NCBI GenBank assembly: GCA_003439945.1
Contig: QVRM01001496.1
Span: 309,001 to 373,000, forward strand
From: Dermanyssus gallinae
Taxonomy: Eukaryota; Arthropoda; Arachnida; Mesostigmata; Dermanyssidae
Length of the DNA stretch: 64,000 nt
Reading direction: 5' to 3'
Part shown: piece by piece, positions 1-9,213 of the stretch
How the letters are laid out: the number at the start of each line of letters is the position of its first letter
Numbering within the stretch: position 1 is the first letter of the stretch
Notes under the pieces: model-generated
Database searches by the model: none
What the model was told of the DNA's origin: nothing
The model's input: the letters and a program-made list of their open reading frames with translations, nothing else
Program-made: the position numbers and the translations under genes

Positions 1-289
1 CACTTGCCAAAACTGTAGATGCTTAGAAAAAGATTGATTCTAGTCAAAATCTTGCTCGAATTAATGCCCGTCAGCCGTTCTAAGCAAAACTCGTCATTTA
101 AAAAACGCTCTCCTGGCTGTTGTTTTCGCAGTAAACAACTGGCGACCACGGTAGTGTACCGATGTCAGATAGGCATCTCCGTCTGGGTATCGTCATCACT
201 CACCCATCTAGTTGCTTTAATGTTTGTGCTCTGACCCGATACTGCGTACTGCCTTGCGCTTGTACTCCGAATCTCGTTGCCGTCACCAC

Positions 290-608
290 CACAGAGATAC
301 ACTCTATTTTTCGCCCCTAGTTAGTAACCACTTCTAATCTAGGCTAGCCTTCGATGGTTTCTACGATTCATTTCGGCGGACGTCCCGTTAGCCACCATGC
401 TGGTGTCATTCGAGCACGTCTTTTTGTCTGCGAGTTCATCCATATGTCGTTAAAGCGTTGACGTCTGCGCATGTTTACCATTACAGCACAGAGGCTCTGC
501 TCCACTGCGCTACCTCTTGCTACAAACGGTAGTCCTGCACGATCCGTCTAATGGATAAAAGATGTTCCAGATTTGGTTGGCGAAAGATGTCTACACACAC
601 ACACACAC

Positions 609-645
<37 letters not shown>

Positions 646-1445
646 AGACTGGCGCCGTAGAAGTCAGGTAAGTGTCTTAAGTGGGACGCGATCGTATGGG
701 ACACGTTGGCGCCTCTTACCCAAATCGAGCCAACTTAGCAGAGCAACGAACAGGTTTAAAACATCGTGAAATGGAGACTATGTTTGTAGTGCAATTCGTC
801 GCAGTAGAAACATTTGGTGTAAGTCAATGAAAGCGATCGATGTAACTTGCCCCTAGAATAAAATAAATATGATATATGTATATGTATATACATGCGGAAA
901 CGTATGCCTTTACAAGTCAATCTATAAAAATGCATATACAAGCACACCCGGGTAACATAGGATGCACAGCTAGAGTTACTATAGGATAATCAAACCTCAC
1001 ATTTTGCCGCCGTCATAGTTTTTGTCCGCACGATATCCATAACGAAAATTGCTGCTGTTCTTACAAATTATTCTGCTGTTTTTTTTTCAAGTCTTTCTTT
1101 CCTTCATCCTTTCGGACTACTAGCTTCGTCTGATGGCTTTAGCTTTTGCGCCTAGCTTTAGCTAACGATCGCACAAGAACAACCTAGGTTGCAAGCCAAA
1201 CAAACGGAACCAGAATATGCTATGATTCACTACGATGATACACCTATCGACGAAATGAAATGTGTATCGTCGTGTCGTTGGTGGTGAATCGATGGAATGT
1301 GAAAAACGTGAAGTTTCCTAGTAAAAGTGGCGGCAATACAGTCCGCCAGCGCCTTGTTGGGCAACACATAATCACAATTATATAGGGAAGGCTGACTCAA
1401 GACCTACTAGCCTGGCTAATGAGATGTCACTGTACACTGCGATGA
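290..1445. repeat. Diverged duplicated segment, copy 1
   Basis: Two blocks here, about 290-600 and about 1225-1445, align by eye in the same order and orientation with about 13740-14040 and 14110-14300. Shared anchors are a stretch ending in TTGTTGGGCAAC and the run TGTACACTGCG, plus a longer block just before the CA/TA microsatellite. Copy 1 carries about 600 bp more between the blocks. I see no ORF, terminal repeat or tRNA-like head that would name an element, so it may be an old duplication or an unrecognised repeat family. Confidence 0.6.
592..642. repeat. (CA)n(TA)n compound microsatellite
   Basis: About eight CA units are followed by about sixteen AT units. It lies at the right end of the first conserved block of the duplicated segment. 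The matching point in the second copy (14071-14096) also carries (TA)n. Confidence 0.95.
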
Positions 1446-2086
1446 ATGCGAGGTCAGTCGTAATAAAAAAACGAGAACGCAGCACACCAGCGCTTCAGCT
1501 AACAAGACGCTTAAACAGACAGTCAGTCAGATTGTGATCAAAAGTTGCCGACCACGAGCAGCTCGAAATCGTCCAGATGACAAACCACCGATCACAACAA
1601 CAACAATTATCACCGCAATAACAACACCTATCACAACAATAACAACAACAACAAACATTACGGGACGGAGACGATGACAATAAGGATGACGAGAAAATTA
1701 TGGCAGGACCACTTGAGTGTCAGCCGTCGATCACTAAACAGTCGTATGCCGTAGAAAATATACTACGCAATTTCGAGCCTGTTGGGCGGTAGGGAAAATA
1801 CGAGTTGAGTGAGCCGCCTATGAGTTCCACGCTAGTTGCTGGTAGCTGCCATTGACGCATGTGCACCGTACATTATCGAAAACCCCACGAAAAAAAGAAA
1901 AATATGTGAGTCATAGGACACAGCGCAACACGCCATAATACAACTCAAGCATGGCTCAGAGTCTGTGGGCTCTGAAAGCACTCGCAAGTCGGTAAGAAGA
2001 AGCTCTCCTCGAAGAGTGACGTATAAGTGGGACAGGTTCCAAGCCAACACCAGTATTAGTTTGGCAACACAGCTATGACTGCCATT
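1446..2086. other. No gene seen; CAA-rich stretch
   Basis: The only structure I see is a loose CAA/CAT-rich run at about 1585-1660. Short ORFs here look random, with no recognisable domain. Confidence 0.5.
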
Positions 2087-2797
2087 ACAACTGCCGGACT
2101 TTTTTTTGGTTTTAAATGCTGAAACCTCTCAGCATTAATATGGAGGATTACGGGAATCGTAATGTACATGCGTCACCACAGCCAGTGACTAGTGTGGGAC
2201 TCACAAACCCACTAACACCCGCCTCCCCCCCACCCCCAGGGAACGGTAACTGCTAGGCATCGCTTCGAATCCATGGCAATGGCCAGTTTGCCTCTCCTCC
2301 CTACTCCAGCCTTCCTACAGTCGCCCTAGCCCGCTTTGGTGCGGGGCGGCGACTTCAAGAAGGCCGTTGACACCTTCCGCAGCCCGCCCGCCTGTGGGTC
2401 CGTCGAGAGTCATCATCTGGGCAATCCTTTGCTGTATTTGCCTAGCTAAAACGCTAAGACGGGCTCTCCTGGTACACTTTGACCACCTTCGCGAACATGA
2501 TCGCATCAAAGTGGGCAATACCTTCTTTCCAGGCCGCCGCTGAAGTCATCATATGGGTGACGACCTCGTTGACCGGTCGGCCTCGCACAGCGGCCGCCCC
2601 CGCGTCCCGCGCTTCCTAGAGGGCCCCACAATGCAGAACAGTGTGCTCTACATCATCCGGTTCCCCCGAGTCGCATAGTACGCAGGAGTCGACTAGGGCT
2701 TTGTTAATCTTAACCATATACGTCTGGATTTGGCCGTGGCCGGTCAGCACCTGGGACGCATAAAACCGTAGGTCCGGGATCAGACAACTGCCGGACT
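2087..2797 (-). mobile_element. R1-like APE-class LINE, 5'-truncated insertion with TSDs
   Basis: The insert, about 2101-2783, is bounded by the same 14 bases ACAACTGCCGGACT at 2087-2100 and 2784-2797, a target-site duplication. On the minus strand it starts inside the C-terminal part of ORF2: the VLTGHG motif followed by C..C....D..H....C, a zinc-like motif typical of R1-clade and related LINE ends. Frameshifts follow, then a 3' UTR shared with copies at 51841-52343, 58359-58667 and about 42780. It ends in an A-rich tail, read as T-rich on the plus strand just after 2100. No function remains. The R1 placement is from the motif, not a tree. Confidence 0.85.
2616..2783 (-). pseudogene. ORF2 C-terminal fragment of R1-like LINE
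   Basis: The reading frame holds the conserved VLTGHG block and a CVLCDSGEPDDVEHTVLHC zinc-like motif found near the C-terminus of R1-type ORF2 proteins. The frame is cut at its 5' side by truncation of the insertion and is followed by a frameshift. Residues upstream of the truncation point come from the duplicated target site and not from the element. Confidence 0.75.
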
Positions 2798-2899
2798 GCA
2801 AGACGGTCCCCGTCCCTTATGATGAAGGTTAGCATTGTAGCCTTGTTATTAACTTGCCTTGGCACATATTCACGTGAGCCGATCTTCCACGTTAATTAC

Positions 2900-3010
2900 A
2901 GCTGAAACGATCAGAGTAAGGTTTATTGATTGATTTATTGTTTGCTTGGCATGTATACCTAAATACACATGTCACCATTTTATATCAGGGGCTCTTAGAG
3001 CGGCAGTTTA
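2900..3010 (-). repeat. Dispersed 3'-end repeat, copy 1
   Basis: It shares the block CATGTCACC, a TTTATATCA box and a CTTAGA.CGGCA block with stretches at about 10740-10805, 12025-12110 and, inverted, 26848-26935. Read on the minus strand it ends in an AATAAATCAATCAATAAA tail, as expected for the 3' end of a SINE or LINE. The element's coding part was not identified. Confidence 0.6.
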
Positions 3011-3387
3011 GTCGACAACCTAAGTTTAAGTCACCTATTACAGCACCACTTCAGCAATGTTGGCAGGAAAAAGTTACAGGGGCCTTGGCAGAGGTATTAC
3101 AGTTAGATGTGTACCTCGCCATGGGCCTTTGAGATGGAATAGTATGCACTAGTCGGTACGTGTACACAAGATATATTGTGCATGGGTATCATCACTTGGT
3201 ATGTTTGACCGAAGGATTTAATTAAAATGGCGATCAATGTCGTCGCAAATGTGCGCTAAATACCACGCAACGAGCTTCCAGTCGCATCGGTGGTCTTTAC
3301 ACTTCTTTGCCTGATGGGACGGTCATTGAAGTGCCTTAATTGTATATAATGACGATTGTATTGTAATTATGTACCATCTTGAAATGC

Positions 3388-3392
<5 letters not shown>
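3011..3392. other. No gene seen
   Basis: Unique-looking sequence between the dispersed 3'-end repeat and the (TA)n array. No ORF of note on either strand and no structure recognised. Confidence 0.5.
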
Positions 3393-3438
<46 letters not shown>

Positions 3439-3440
3439 AT
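3393..3440. repeat. (TA)n microsatellite at the 3' end of the RLE element
   Basis: About 19 TA units and an imperfect extension. It lies immediately beyond the 3' UTR of the minus-strand retrotransposon, about 90 bases past its stop codon. Confidence 0.95.
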
Positions 3441-3526
3441 ATTATACAATTGTTTTTTACTTTTTTTTATAGAATTTATTTAAGTTCATTAGCTGTAGAT
3501 ATCATTTTGACGCCGACTTGATTCGG

Positions 3527-6367
3527 CTACAACGGAAAGGGAAGTCCGTTGCCCGTAGGCAATGAACCAATTATCGACGCGGCGTTTCCGCGTTGTATTT
3601 CAACTGATATTCTTTGTAGCAAGAACTGCCATGCCCTTCTATCGCCGGTTGACGCGGCGACTCTGGATCCCAGCTCCGTTAGAAAGCTCTTTGTGATTTT
3701 TCCCATTGGGCCTAATGTCTCGAAGGCGATTGGTTGAACGATGAAGTTTTGCTCCAGTTCACGGTACTTTGCCAACTTGCGATCTTCAGCGAGGCGAGCG
3801 GCTGCTCCGACCTCTCGGCTGGTATGACGAGCATACGAAGCGGCCAAAGTGCAAGACACGGTGACGTCATACACGAGGCAGCGACCTTCATTCCATGGAA
3901 CTAGAGTCAGGCCGTCCGGACGCAGTTGGCTGTTGGCTGACAGACCGACCGGCTCTTTGACTGCAGGTATGTGGGCTGATTGCATTGCCCGGTGTATTAC
4001 GTCGATCAGCGCCGAATGCCTTGAAAACCTACCGGCGCTTCTTTTGCAAGCCAGAGCATGCTCACCCGTAGAAGACACCGGTAGGTCACATCTAGCACAG
4101 TTATGTGCGAAGCAGACGGATTCCCCCAAACGCAGGCCGGAGACGATGCGGAGTGTGGTATTGTCCAGCATCGTCCCCAGCTGCGGTGAGGGTATGGCCT
4201 GAAGCCATTTTCCGCTCATCGGATCGATCACGGCTCTAAGCCGCGCCTGCTCTTTAACGTTGTTCGCCTGGACCATTAACCGCTCTTGGATCGACTTCAC
4301 TACTTGCAAGTCCAGGGCCGATTGTGAAATGCGCTCCGGCAGTGGACCCCATTTTTCTGCATAGAAGCGGCAGGCTTGTTCCGATTGGGCGATGAAACTT
4401 GTGTAGGCATCCGGCGGTGCGATCCCTGACACCAAAGTCTCGGTGTCCTTTAGGGACCCGAGGTAGGCAGAAATGGCAATCTGCGAAGCCATGCGAATCC
4501 CCATTCCCCCTGCGGACGTTGGGAGCGAAGCTTGTAACCACGAGGTTTGCCTAAGCTGAACGTTTAGTATACCCTGATGGGTACTTCGCAAGGTTTCGTC
4601 AAACGATTGAAGCAGGTCCGGTTCGGCATACGCTCGTGAGCACCGCAAGAGGTACATCAGCCTCGGAGTTGACAAACTTACGCGAAGCAGGAAAAGGGCT
4701 GGATGAGCGTCCAAGAGTCGCAGTCGAGAGCACCAGCGAACAAGGTCAGAGCCTTTTTTGGTTAAAGATACGCCAATAGAGTCGTCGAGAATTGGCGCCC
4801 CTAGAAGCTCGAGTTCGTGGTCAGCAATCAACCTGGCAGCTGGTAGAAGATTGCGCACCATTTGAAGCATGGAGCCGAGACGAGGGGCTCTTTGAAAGGG
4901 AAAGAAAATTTCGCATTTAGAGTCGTTCAACTTGAGTCCTGAAACCGCCTCGAACTCTATAACCTGGGCAATGTCTCTCTGCACCGCCGAGGCGTCACCC
5001 GCGAGAGTTCCATCGTCCAGAAACCAAGGTCGAAGTTCGGAAGAAAGGCGTACTTGAAGTTCATGAATAGCAATGCAAAATAAAGCGGGGCCACAGGGGT
5101 CGCCCTGTTGAACACCGGAGCATGACTCGATAAATTCTCCCTGCCAAATTAGCTTGCTCGGAAGCCTGTACATCTGGTAAACAAGCGGGTAAAGTGGAGG
5201 AAGGTGAGTGCGCACAGCCTTAAGCAGGTGGTCCCGCCTGAGCATGTTAAAGGCGTTTTTGAAGTCCAGCTTGACGAGCACCTTGTTTGAAGCACTCCTG
5301 TTGTGGTCAACGAATGCCCGAGTTGCATGGACGGCCGCTTCTGCACCCCCCCGTATCCCGCAGCCGAGCTGATGAGGAGAGACCATCGCGACGATGTCTG
5401 GCATGCTCTTCCTGATTATGATTTTTCCGACTAAGCGGCGCAAAGTCAGACCGACGGCAATGGGTCTAATGCCACCATCTTTCTTGCGCAACGCAATAAG
5501 TGAGGCGCCGTAGAAAACAGGTAGCGCGAAATCAGGCAACTTGCCATTAATAGCAAGATTGACAAAGCGTACTAGGCTTAGAAGAAGTCGGTTCTCCTCG
5601 CCGTCTCTGCCAATAAGGTCCTTTAAGTGGCGCGGTCGAAGGCCATCAGGGCCGCCGCCTGAGCTGTTAGGAAAGCTCCGGATGGCGTTGAAGACGTCCG
5701 TCGCAGACACGGTGATCTCATGGGCCTCTCCGGCAGATGCGGGAGGCGGGGAAAAGGATAAGTCAGGTGGACTTGGCGGATGTTTGTCCAGGAGAGCCAG
5801 CCTTGTTTCGGCAGAGAGCGGCGCTACTGAGTCGGTTGATAAAAGGACCCTTGCTGCGGAGGAAACATCGCCGAGAGCGAGTTTTCCCTGCACAACTCGA
5901 ACCATCCCAGAGTTGTTGTGCGACGAAAATTCTTGCCGACTAAGTAATGTTGAAGCATATGGGTTAGTTTCGGAACCATTTCCCGCCCGGAATCGGTTAA
6001 GATTCTCGCGTAGTACCGATGTGAGGGTGCGGCCGCGTTCCTTCTGGGATGGTATGCGAAATACTGCAGTTGGGAATTGCAGTAGTCTTTTATAAGAATC
6101 TCTGCTTGCCGTTGAGCAGACCTCATTGATCAGAGTTGCAAGCTCCAGAGACATTTGGTCGCGAATACCCCGGGGTACACAGGAAATCATCTTAGATGCG
6201 CTCTTTATTTTAGACGTCATGAGGATAACGTCATGCAGTGACGACTGAGGTGTGCTTGCAGTCGAACTTGCCTGGGGTACGTCTCTTGTAGGAAGATTCG
6301 GACCGTTGCTTGCGCGACCGCTGACAGTGGGAACGGCCCATCTGCGGATGTCTTGTTGTGACATCAT
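3527..6367 (-). CDS. ORF2: reverse transcriptase with C-terminal restriction-like endonuclease
   Basis: This 946-residue protein would make the target nick and copy the element RNA at the cut site (target-primed reverse transcription, known for RLE-class elements). RT blocks in order: GGGPDGLRPRHL near residue 237, GIRPIAVG near 299, KLDFKNAF with Asp368, GVQQGDPCGPALF near 418, and FLDDGT with Asp451/Asp452, a variant of the usual F/YADD box. The C-terminal part has a zinc motif Cys757, Cys760, His770, Cys774, then RFSRH near 780, RPDG (Asp818), VYDV (Asp834) and DRKLAKY near 862, the PD-(D/E)XK layout of RLE. The N-terminus has no C2H2 finger of the R2 type that I can see. The start overlaps the ORF1 stop, supporting ATG at 6367. 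Confidence 0.93.
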   Translation of the reverse strand: MMSQQDIRRWAVPTVSGRASNGPNLPTRDVPQASSTASTPQSSLHDVILMTSKIKSASKMISCVPRGIRDQMSLELATLINEVCSTASRDSYKRLLQFPTAVFRIPSQKERGRTLTSVLRENLNRFRAGNGSETNPYASTLLSRQEFSSHNNSGMVRVVQGKLALGDVSSAARVLLSTDSVAPLSAETRLALLDKHPPSPPDLSFSPPPASAGEAHEITVSATDVFNAIRSFPNSSGGGPDGLRPRHLKDLIGRDGEENRLLLSLVRFVNLAINGKLPDFALPVFYGASLIALRKKDGGIRPIAVGLTLRRLVGKIIIRKSMPDIVAMVSPHQLGCGIRGGAEAAVHATRAFVDHNRSASNKVLVKLDFKNAFNMLRRDHLLKAVRTHLPPLYPLVYQMYRLPSKLIWQGEFIESCSGVQQGDPCGPALFCIAIHELQVRLSSELRPWFLDDGTLAGDASAVQRDIAQVIEFEAVSGLKLNDSKCEIFFPFQRAPRLGSMLQMVRNLLPAARLIADHELELLGAPILDDSIGVSLTKKGSDLVRWCSRLRLLDAHPALFLLRVSLSTPRLMYLLRCSRAYAEPDLLQSFDETLRSTHQGILNVQLRQTSWLQASLPTSAGGMGIRMASQIAISAYLGSLKDTETLVSGIAPPDAYTSFIAQSEQACRFYAEKWGPLPERISQSALDLQVVKSIQERLMVQANNVKEQARLRAVIDPMSGKWLQAIPSPQLGTMLDNTTLRIVSGLRLGESVCFAHNCARCDLPVSSTGEHALACKRSAGRFSRHSALIDVIHRAMQSAHIPAVKEPVGLSANSQLRPDGLTLVPWNEGRCLVYDVTVSCTLAASYARHTSREVGAAARLAEDRKLAKYRELEQNFIVQPIAFETLGPMGKITKSFLTELGSRVAASTGDRRAWQFLLQRISVEIQRGNAASIIGSLPTGNGLPFPL

Positions 6368-8256
6368 TGTGGGGCCGCAGGAGACTCCAGTGCGTTGTCG
6401 CCCGCGACAACAGGGGAGGTCGCTGTCAACGCGGGATCAGTTTCGGGTGCGCGCAAGCAAGTCAAACTTGAAGCGACAGCAGACAGCAGAGCGTCTTTAA
6501 GCTGATCGCGCAGGCCAGCGGTGAGGTTGTTTGGGGATCCGATAGCGGACCCAACGGAAGTGACTTGTGTAGGCGCGCCAGGGAGAATGCACGAGAATGC
6601 CTTCTCGATAGCGCTACTTATGTGTGTTACAATGGTTTCGATAATGGTCGGTATGATCTTTTCAGTAATCGCGAGCATTATCCTGTCAAGACAGTCACCT
6701 TGCGGTGGAGCGATAGCATTCGGTGAGAGCTCCTTAACATCCCCTCCTGTTTTTTGGAGCTGCTTTACGGGTCGTGAAGGAGCCTTAGCCCCGTTTTGGG
6801 CAACTGCAGAGAAAGACCGTTTGGGTAGCGAGGCCGATGGCTGGACCTTAATACCGTTTTGGACAACCGCAGAAAAAGACCGTTTAGAAAAAGATGCCGA
6901 CGGCTGTATGTCGTTCACGGGTGAGCAGATTTTCACCGTGGGAGCGGACGCGTTTTGTTGAATGCGTAGTGGGGCTGACTTCCTAAGCTGTTCCATCCGG
7001 TGGAGGCGATGAGGGCACGATCCCCAAGTAGACTCATGAGCCCCCTTACAGAGACAGCACTTTGGGGGTTGAGTACAGTCTTTGCGGAGGTGATTCGTAG
7101 AGCCGCAACGGCGGCAACGTGGGGACGTCCACGGGCATTTCGGCCTGATGTGGTCTAGGCTGAAACACCTGTAGCAATGGTGGGGCTCTCTGTAGAGCAC
7201 CACGCCGTGAGTTTTCAATCCGAGACGAACCTCGGCAGGAAATTCGATGCCCGTAAAGGTGAGAATAACGCTGTCCGTCGGCATTACAATGCCAGTCCTG
7301 GCGCTTTTCGACCGCACCCGGATGGCCTCGGTCACACCCAGAGACTGCAGCTCATTGGCAATTAAATCCTCACTGAGTGACGGATGAACGCCACAAATTT
7401 TGCCTTTAACAGTAGATCTTTGGCCACTCGTTCGTGATTGAACAGGAATACCTGCGAGGTGAGTTAGACTCAGCAAAGTAGCCCTGTCTACCATATCGGA
7501 AGCCACAATAATGAGTTCACCGCTGCGAGCAAAGCAGGGCTCATCGATTTCACCTTTTATGTGCTGGGCTATATCAATGCACACTTTTGTAAAATTTTTC
7601 TCGAGTAGCTTGTCGTCGGCTGAGAAGAGAACTGCTTCAGTGCGCTCTTTAGTTACAATGTTAGGAGCAGTCGTCTTTAAAACCGGTTTACCGCCAGCAC
7701 CGACCTCAGTCCAACCCTCATTATCGCCATCAATCAGAGCACCATCATCATCATCATCTCCTGCCACATGAATATCATCAAGTGGAACGGATTCTCCCCC
7801 GCTGCCAGATGACACTGTCTGCCCCGAGACGATCGCGCTGCTTTCGTCTCTAGATTCGCAGACGATGGTAGCAACATCCCCCGTTGTCTGGCCGATAACC
7901 GTGCTACAACCAGCAACATAACTGGCGCCGGTTGATGCAGCACCTGACGTTGACAGCATAGTGGCAGTGCCGACGTCTCTCGCCTCTTTGGACGATTGCT
8001 GCTGCTGGGGAGGGCTGGTCGCCTGCCGTTTCTTCTTCTTTGTGCTGCATCCCTTTCCACTTGTTGATGGAGAGCCGGCAGCGGCGGCGGCGATCTCTGC
8101 AGTTACGGCCGTTTCGGCGCCAACATTTCGAACACAGCTGACTGGCGGATCGTCGATGTTGTTGACGTCTGCCGGTGGCGTTGTTGTTGTCGTCGTCGTA
8201 CCTGCTATGGGTTTCCCAGATGGTGGGTTGCCCTTAGGCGAGTGTTCAACGGCCAT
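6364..8256 (-). CDS. ORF1: Gag-like RNA-binding protein with three CCHC zinc knuckles
   Basis: A 630-residue protein expected to bind the element RNA and form a ribonucleoprotein. Residues 1-200 are low-complexity, with Thr, Ala, Gln and Asp runs. Residues about 205-355 resemble the RRM-like fold of LINE Gag proteins. Three knuckles follow: 361-374 (C-X2-C-X4-H-X4-C), 381-394 (same spacing) and 400-414 (C-X2-C-X3-H-X6-C), the triplet usual in I, Jockey and R1-type ORF1. Residues 450-470 and 471-491 are a near-perfect tandem duplication. A hydrophobic, probably helical stretch lies near 523-560. The stop codon overlaps the ORF2 start. The start ATG at 8256 gives the longest frame. Confidence 0.9.
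   Translation of the reverse strand: MAVEHSPKGNPPSGKPIAGTTTTTTTPPADVNNIDDPPVSCVRNVGAETAVTAEIAAAAAGSPSTSGKGCSTKKKKRQATSPPQQQQSSKEARDVGTATMLSTSGAASTGASYVAGCSTVIGQTTGDVATIVCESRDESSAIVSGQTVSSGSGGESVPLDDIHVAGDDDDDGALIDGDNEGWTEVGAGGKPVLKTTAPNIVTKERTEAVLFSADDKLLEKNFTKVCIDIAQHIKGEIDEPCFARSGELIIVASDMVDRATLLSLTHLAGIPVQSRTSGQRSTVKGKICGVHPSLSEDLIANELQSLGVTEAIRVRSKSARTGIVMPTDSVILTFTGIEFPAEVRLGLKTHGVVLYREPHHCYRCFSLDHIRPKCPWTSPRCRRCGSTNHLRKDCTQPPKCCLCKGAHESTWGSCPHRLHRMEQLRKSAPLRIQQNASAPTVKICSPVNDIQPSASFSKRSFSAVVQNGIKVQPSASLPKRSFSAVAQNGAKAPSRPVKQLQKTGGDVKELSPNAIAPPQGDCLDRIMLAITEKIIPTIIETIVTHISSAIEKAFSCILPGAPTQVTSVGSAIGSPNNLTAGLRDQLKDALLSAVASSLTCLRAPETDPALTATSPVVAGDNALESPAAPQ
7015..7176 (-). other. CCHC zinc-knuckle triplet within ORF1
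   Basis: Codes for the knuckles CYRCFSLDHIRPKC, CRRCGSTNHLRKDC and the third with C-X2-C-X3-H-X6-C spacing. All twelve metal ligands are present. Confidence 0.9.
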
Positions 8257-8391
8257 GACGGGTCAATTCACAGCACAAAAGATGCACAAAACGAAGAAGT
8301 TGAACTGCACCAATTCTCAACGTCAGGTATGATCTAGAACACACTGAGATACACCAATAAAACAGAGAACTGCGGAAACACTCCTTACCGC

Positions 8392-8409
8392 TCGAATGTA
8401 AACATTCGA
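8392..8409. other. 18-bp perfect palindrome near the 5' end of the RLE element
   Basis: TCGAATGT and its reverse complement are separated by AA. It sits about 140 bases upstream of the ORF1 start, close to where the element probably begins. It could be part of a 5' UTR structure or an internal promoter, or chance. Confidence 0.5.
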
Positions 8410-8534
8410 AAAAAGAGTATTATACTATATTATATTTAACGTCAATAGTATACGTGACCTCGACATTGTTGTTTCATGTATACTCCAGCGGAAACCTTAG
8501 CTTGTTTTGTGCTTCTCCTTGATCGTGCTCTATA

Positions 8535-8610
8535 GATTCAAGATTCAAATCGTGGTTTATTTAAGGAACTGCATTATAAAATGCTTTAGTTCTCATTAAA
8601 AAAAAAAAAA

Positions 8611-8656
<46 letters not shown>

Positions 8657-9213
8657 GGATTAAGATATCTTGCTGTCAGCCATGGACAATCACAAAATAA
8701 GTTTGTTCAGCCTTGCAGAATCAGACATCCTAACACAACACAAATAGTACGTGTGCCTCCGCCATGTCAACACCCATTAGTGAGTAACCATTTCTGGACC
8801 TCACGTGTAAAACAATTCAGGGAAGTGATGCGGCAAATGCGCTGTGGTATATTACTCCATATCACGGGCAAGCGAGAAGCAAGAGCTTGATGACGACATC
8901 TCTTAGTAACTAATGGCCCTACGAATGTTGTGGCACGCCTCGAGGTTCTACGAAACAAGGGAACAAGAGGAAAAGAAACATCGTAGGGAATAATAATATT
9001 CCGAGTAATTTTAAAGCCCAGCACGGCAACCTTCAGCAAATATAATGAATCGATCGTGAGGAGATTATGTGCCCCACAGAGATCATTGACGGAGTCTCTG
9101 CGTCGCCTGCCAAATACAGCTCTTAGAGCGTCGTTTTGTATTATGCGCGCCCTACGAAGAACTACCTCGAACCCACTACTGTATAATTCAGTATCTACAT
9201 ATTTTGATGTCAC
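8535..9213 (-). mobile_element. CR1/Jockey-like LINE, 3' part with internal (TTA)n
   Basis: The minus strand codes for the C-terminal end of an APE-class ORF2 (stop at 8767) and then a 3' UTR. The UTR contains (TTA)n and a T14 run (8595-8655) and ends with a CACGATTTGAATCTTGAATC block. The same 3' end occurs on the plus strand at about 52563-52637, where the ATCTTGA unit is repeated, a tail style known from CR1-type elements. The 5' part is missing. Confidence 0.75.
8767..9213 (-). pseudogene. ORF2 C-terminal fragment, CR1/Jockey-like LINE
   Basis: A 148-residue open frame containing RIIQNDALRAVF, DSVNDLC and a terminal SLNCFTREVQKWLL block. These match the thumb and C-terminal region of CR1/Jockey/L2-type ORF2 (pattern: QN.ALR.IF....R.DS, later W..IP..I, S...F...VK.WLL). 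It is 5'-truncated: the RT palm with its catalytic aspartates is absent. Confidence 0.8.

Larger units (their letters stand above)
3445..8410 (-). mobile_element. Two-ORF non-LTR retrotransposon: Gag-like ORF1 plus RT/RLE ORF2, apparently intact
   Basis: On the minus strand this reads 5' UTR (about 8257-8410), ORF1 (630 aa), ORF2 (946 aa, overlapping ORF1 by ATGA), a short 3' UTR with an AATAAA-like stretch and an A-run near 3461-3470, then (TA)n. Both ORFs are open with all recognisable motifs present, so the copy may be functional. The endonuclease is the C-terminal restriction-like type, as in R2/R4/NeSL-group elements, and no APE domain precedes the RT. The Gag-like ORF1 is of the kind usual in APE-class elements. 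Exact ends are uncertain: I saw no target-site duplication, and the 5' end is guessed from a palindrome at 8392-8409. Confidence 0.85.

Noticed and set aside
660..680. Splice-donor-like CAGGTAAGTG
   Set aside because: No open frame or promoter upstream; a lone donor match is common by chance.
4254..6126. Several ORFs opposite or out of frame with ORF2
   Set aside because: Shadows of the long RT/RLE frame, with no domain of their own.
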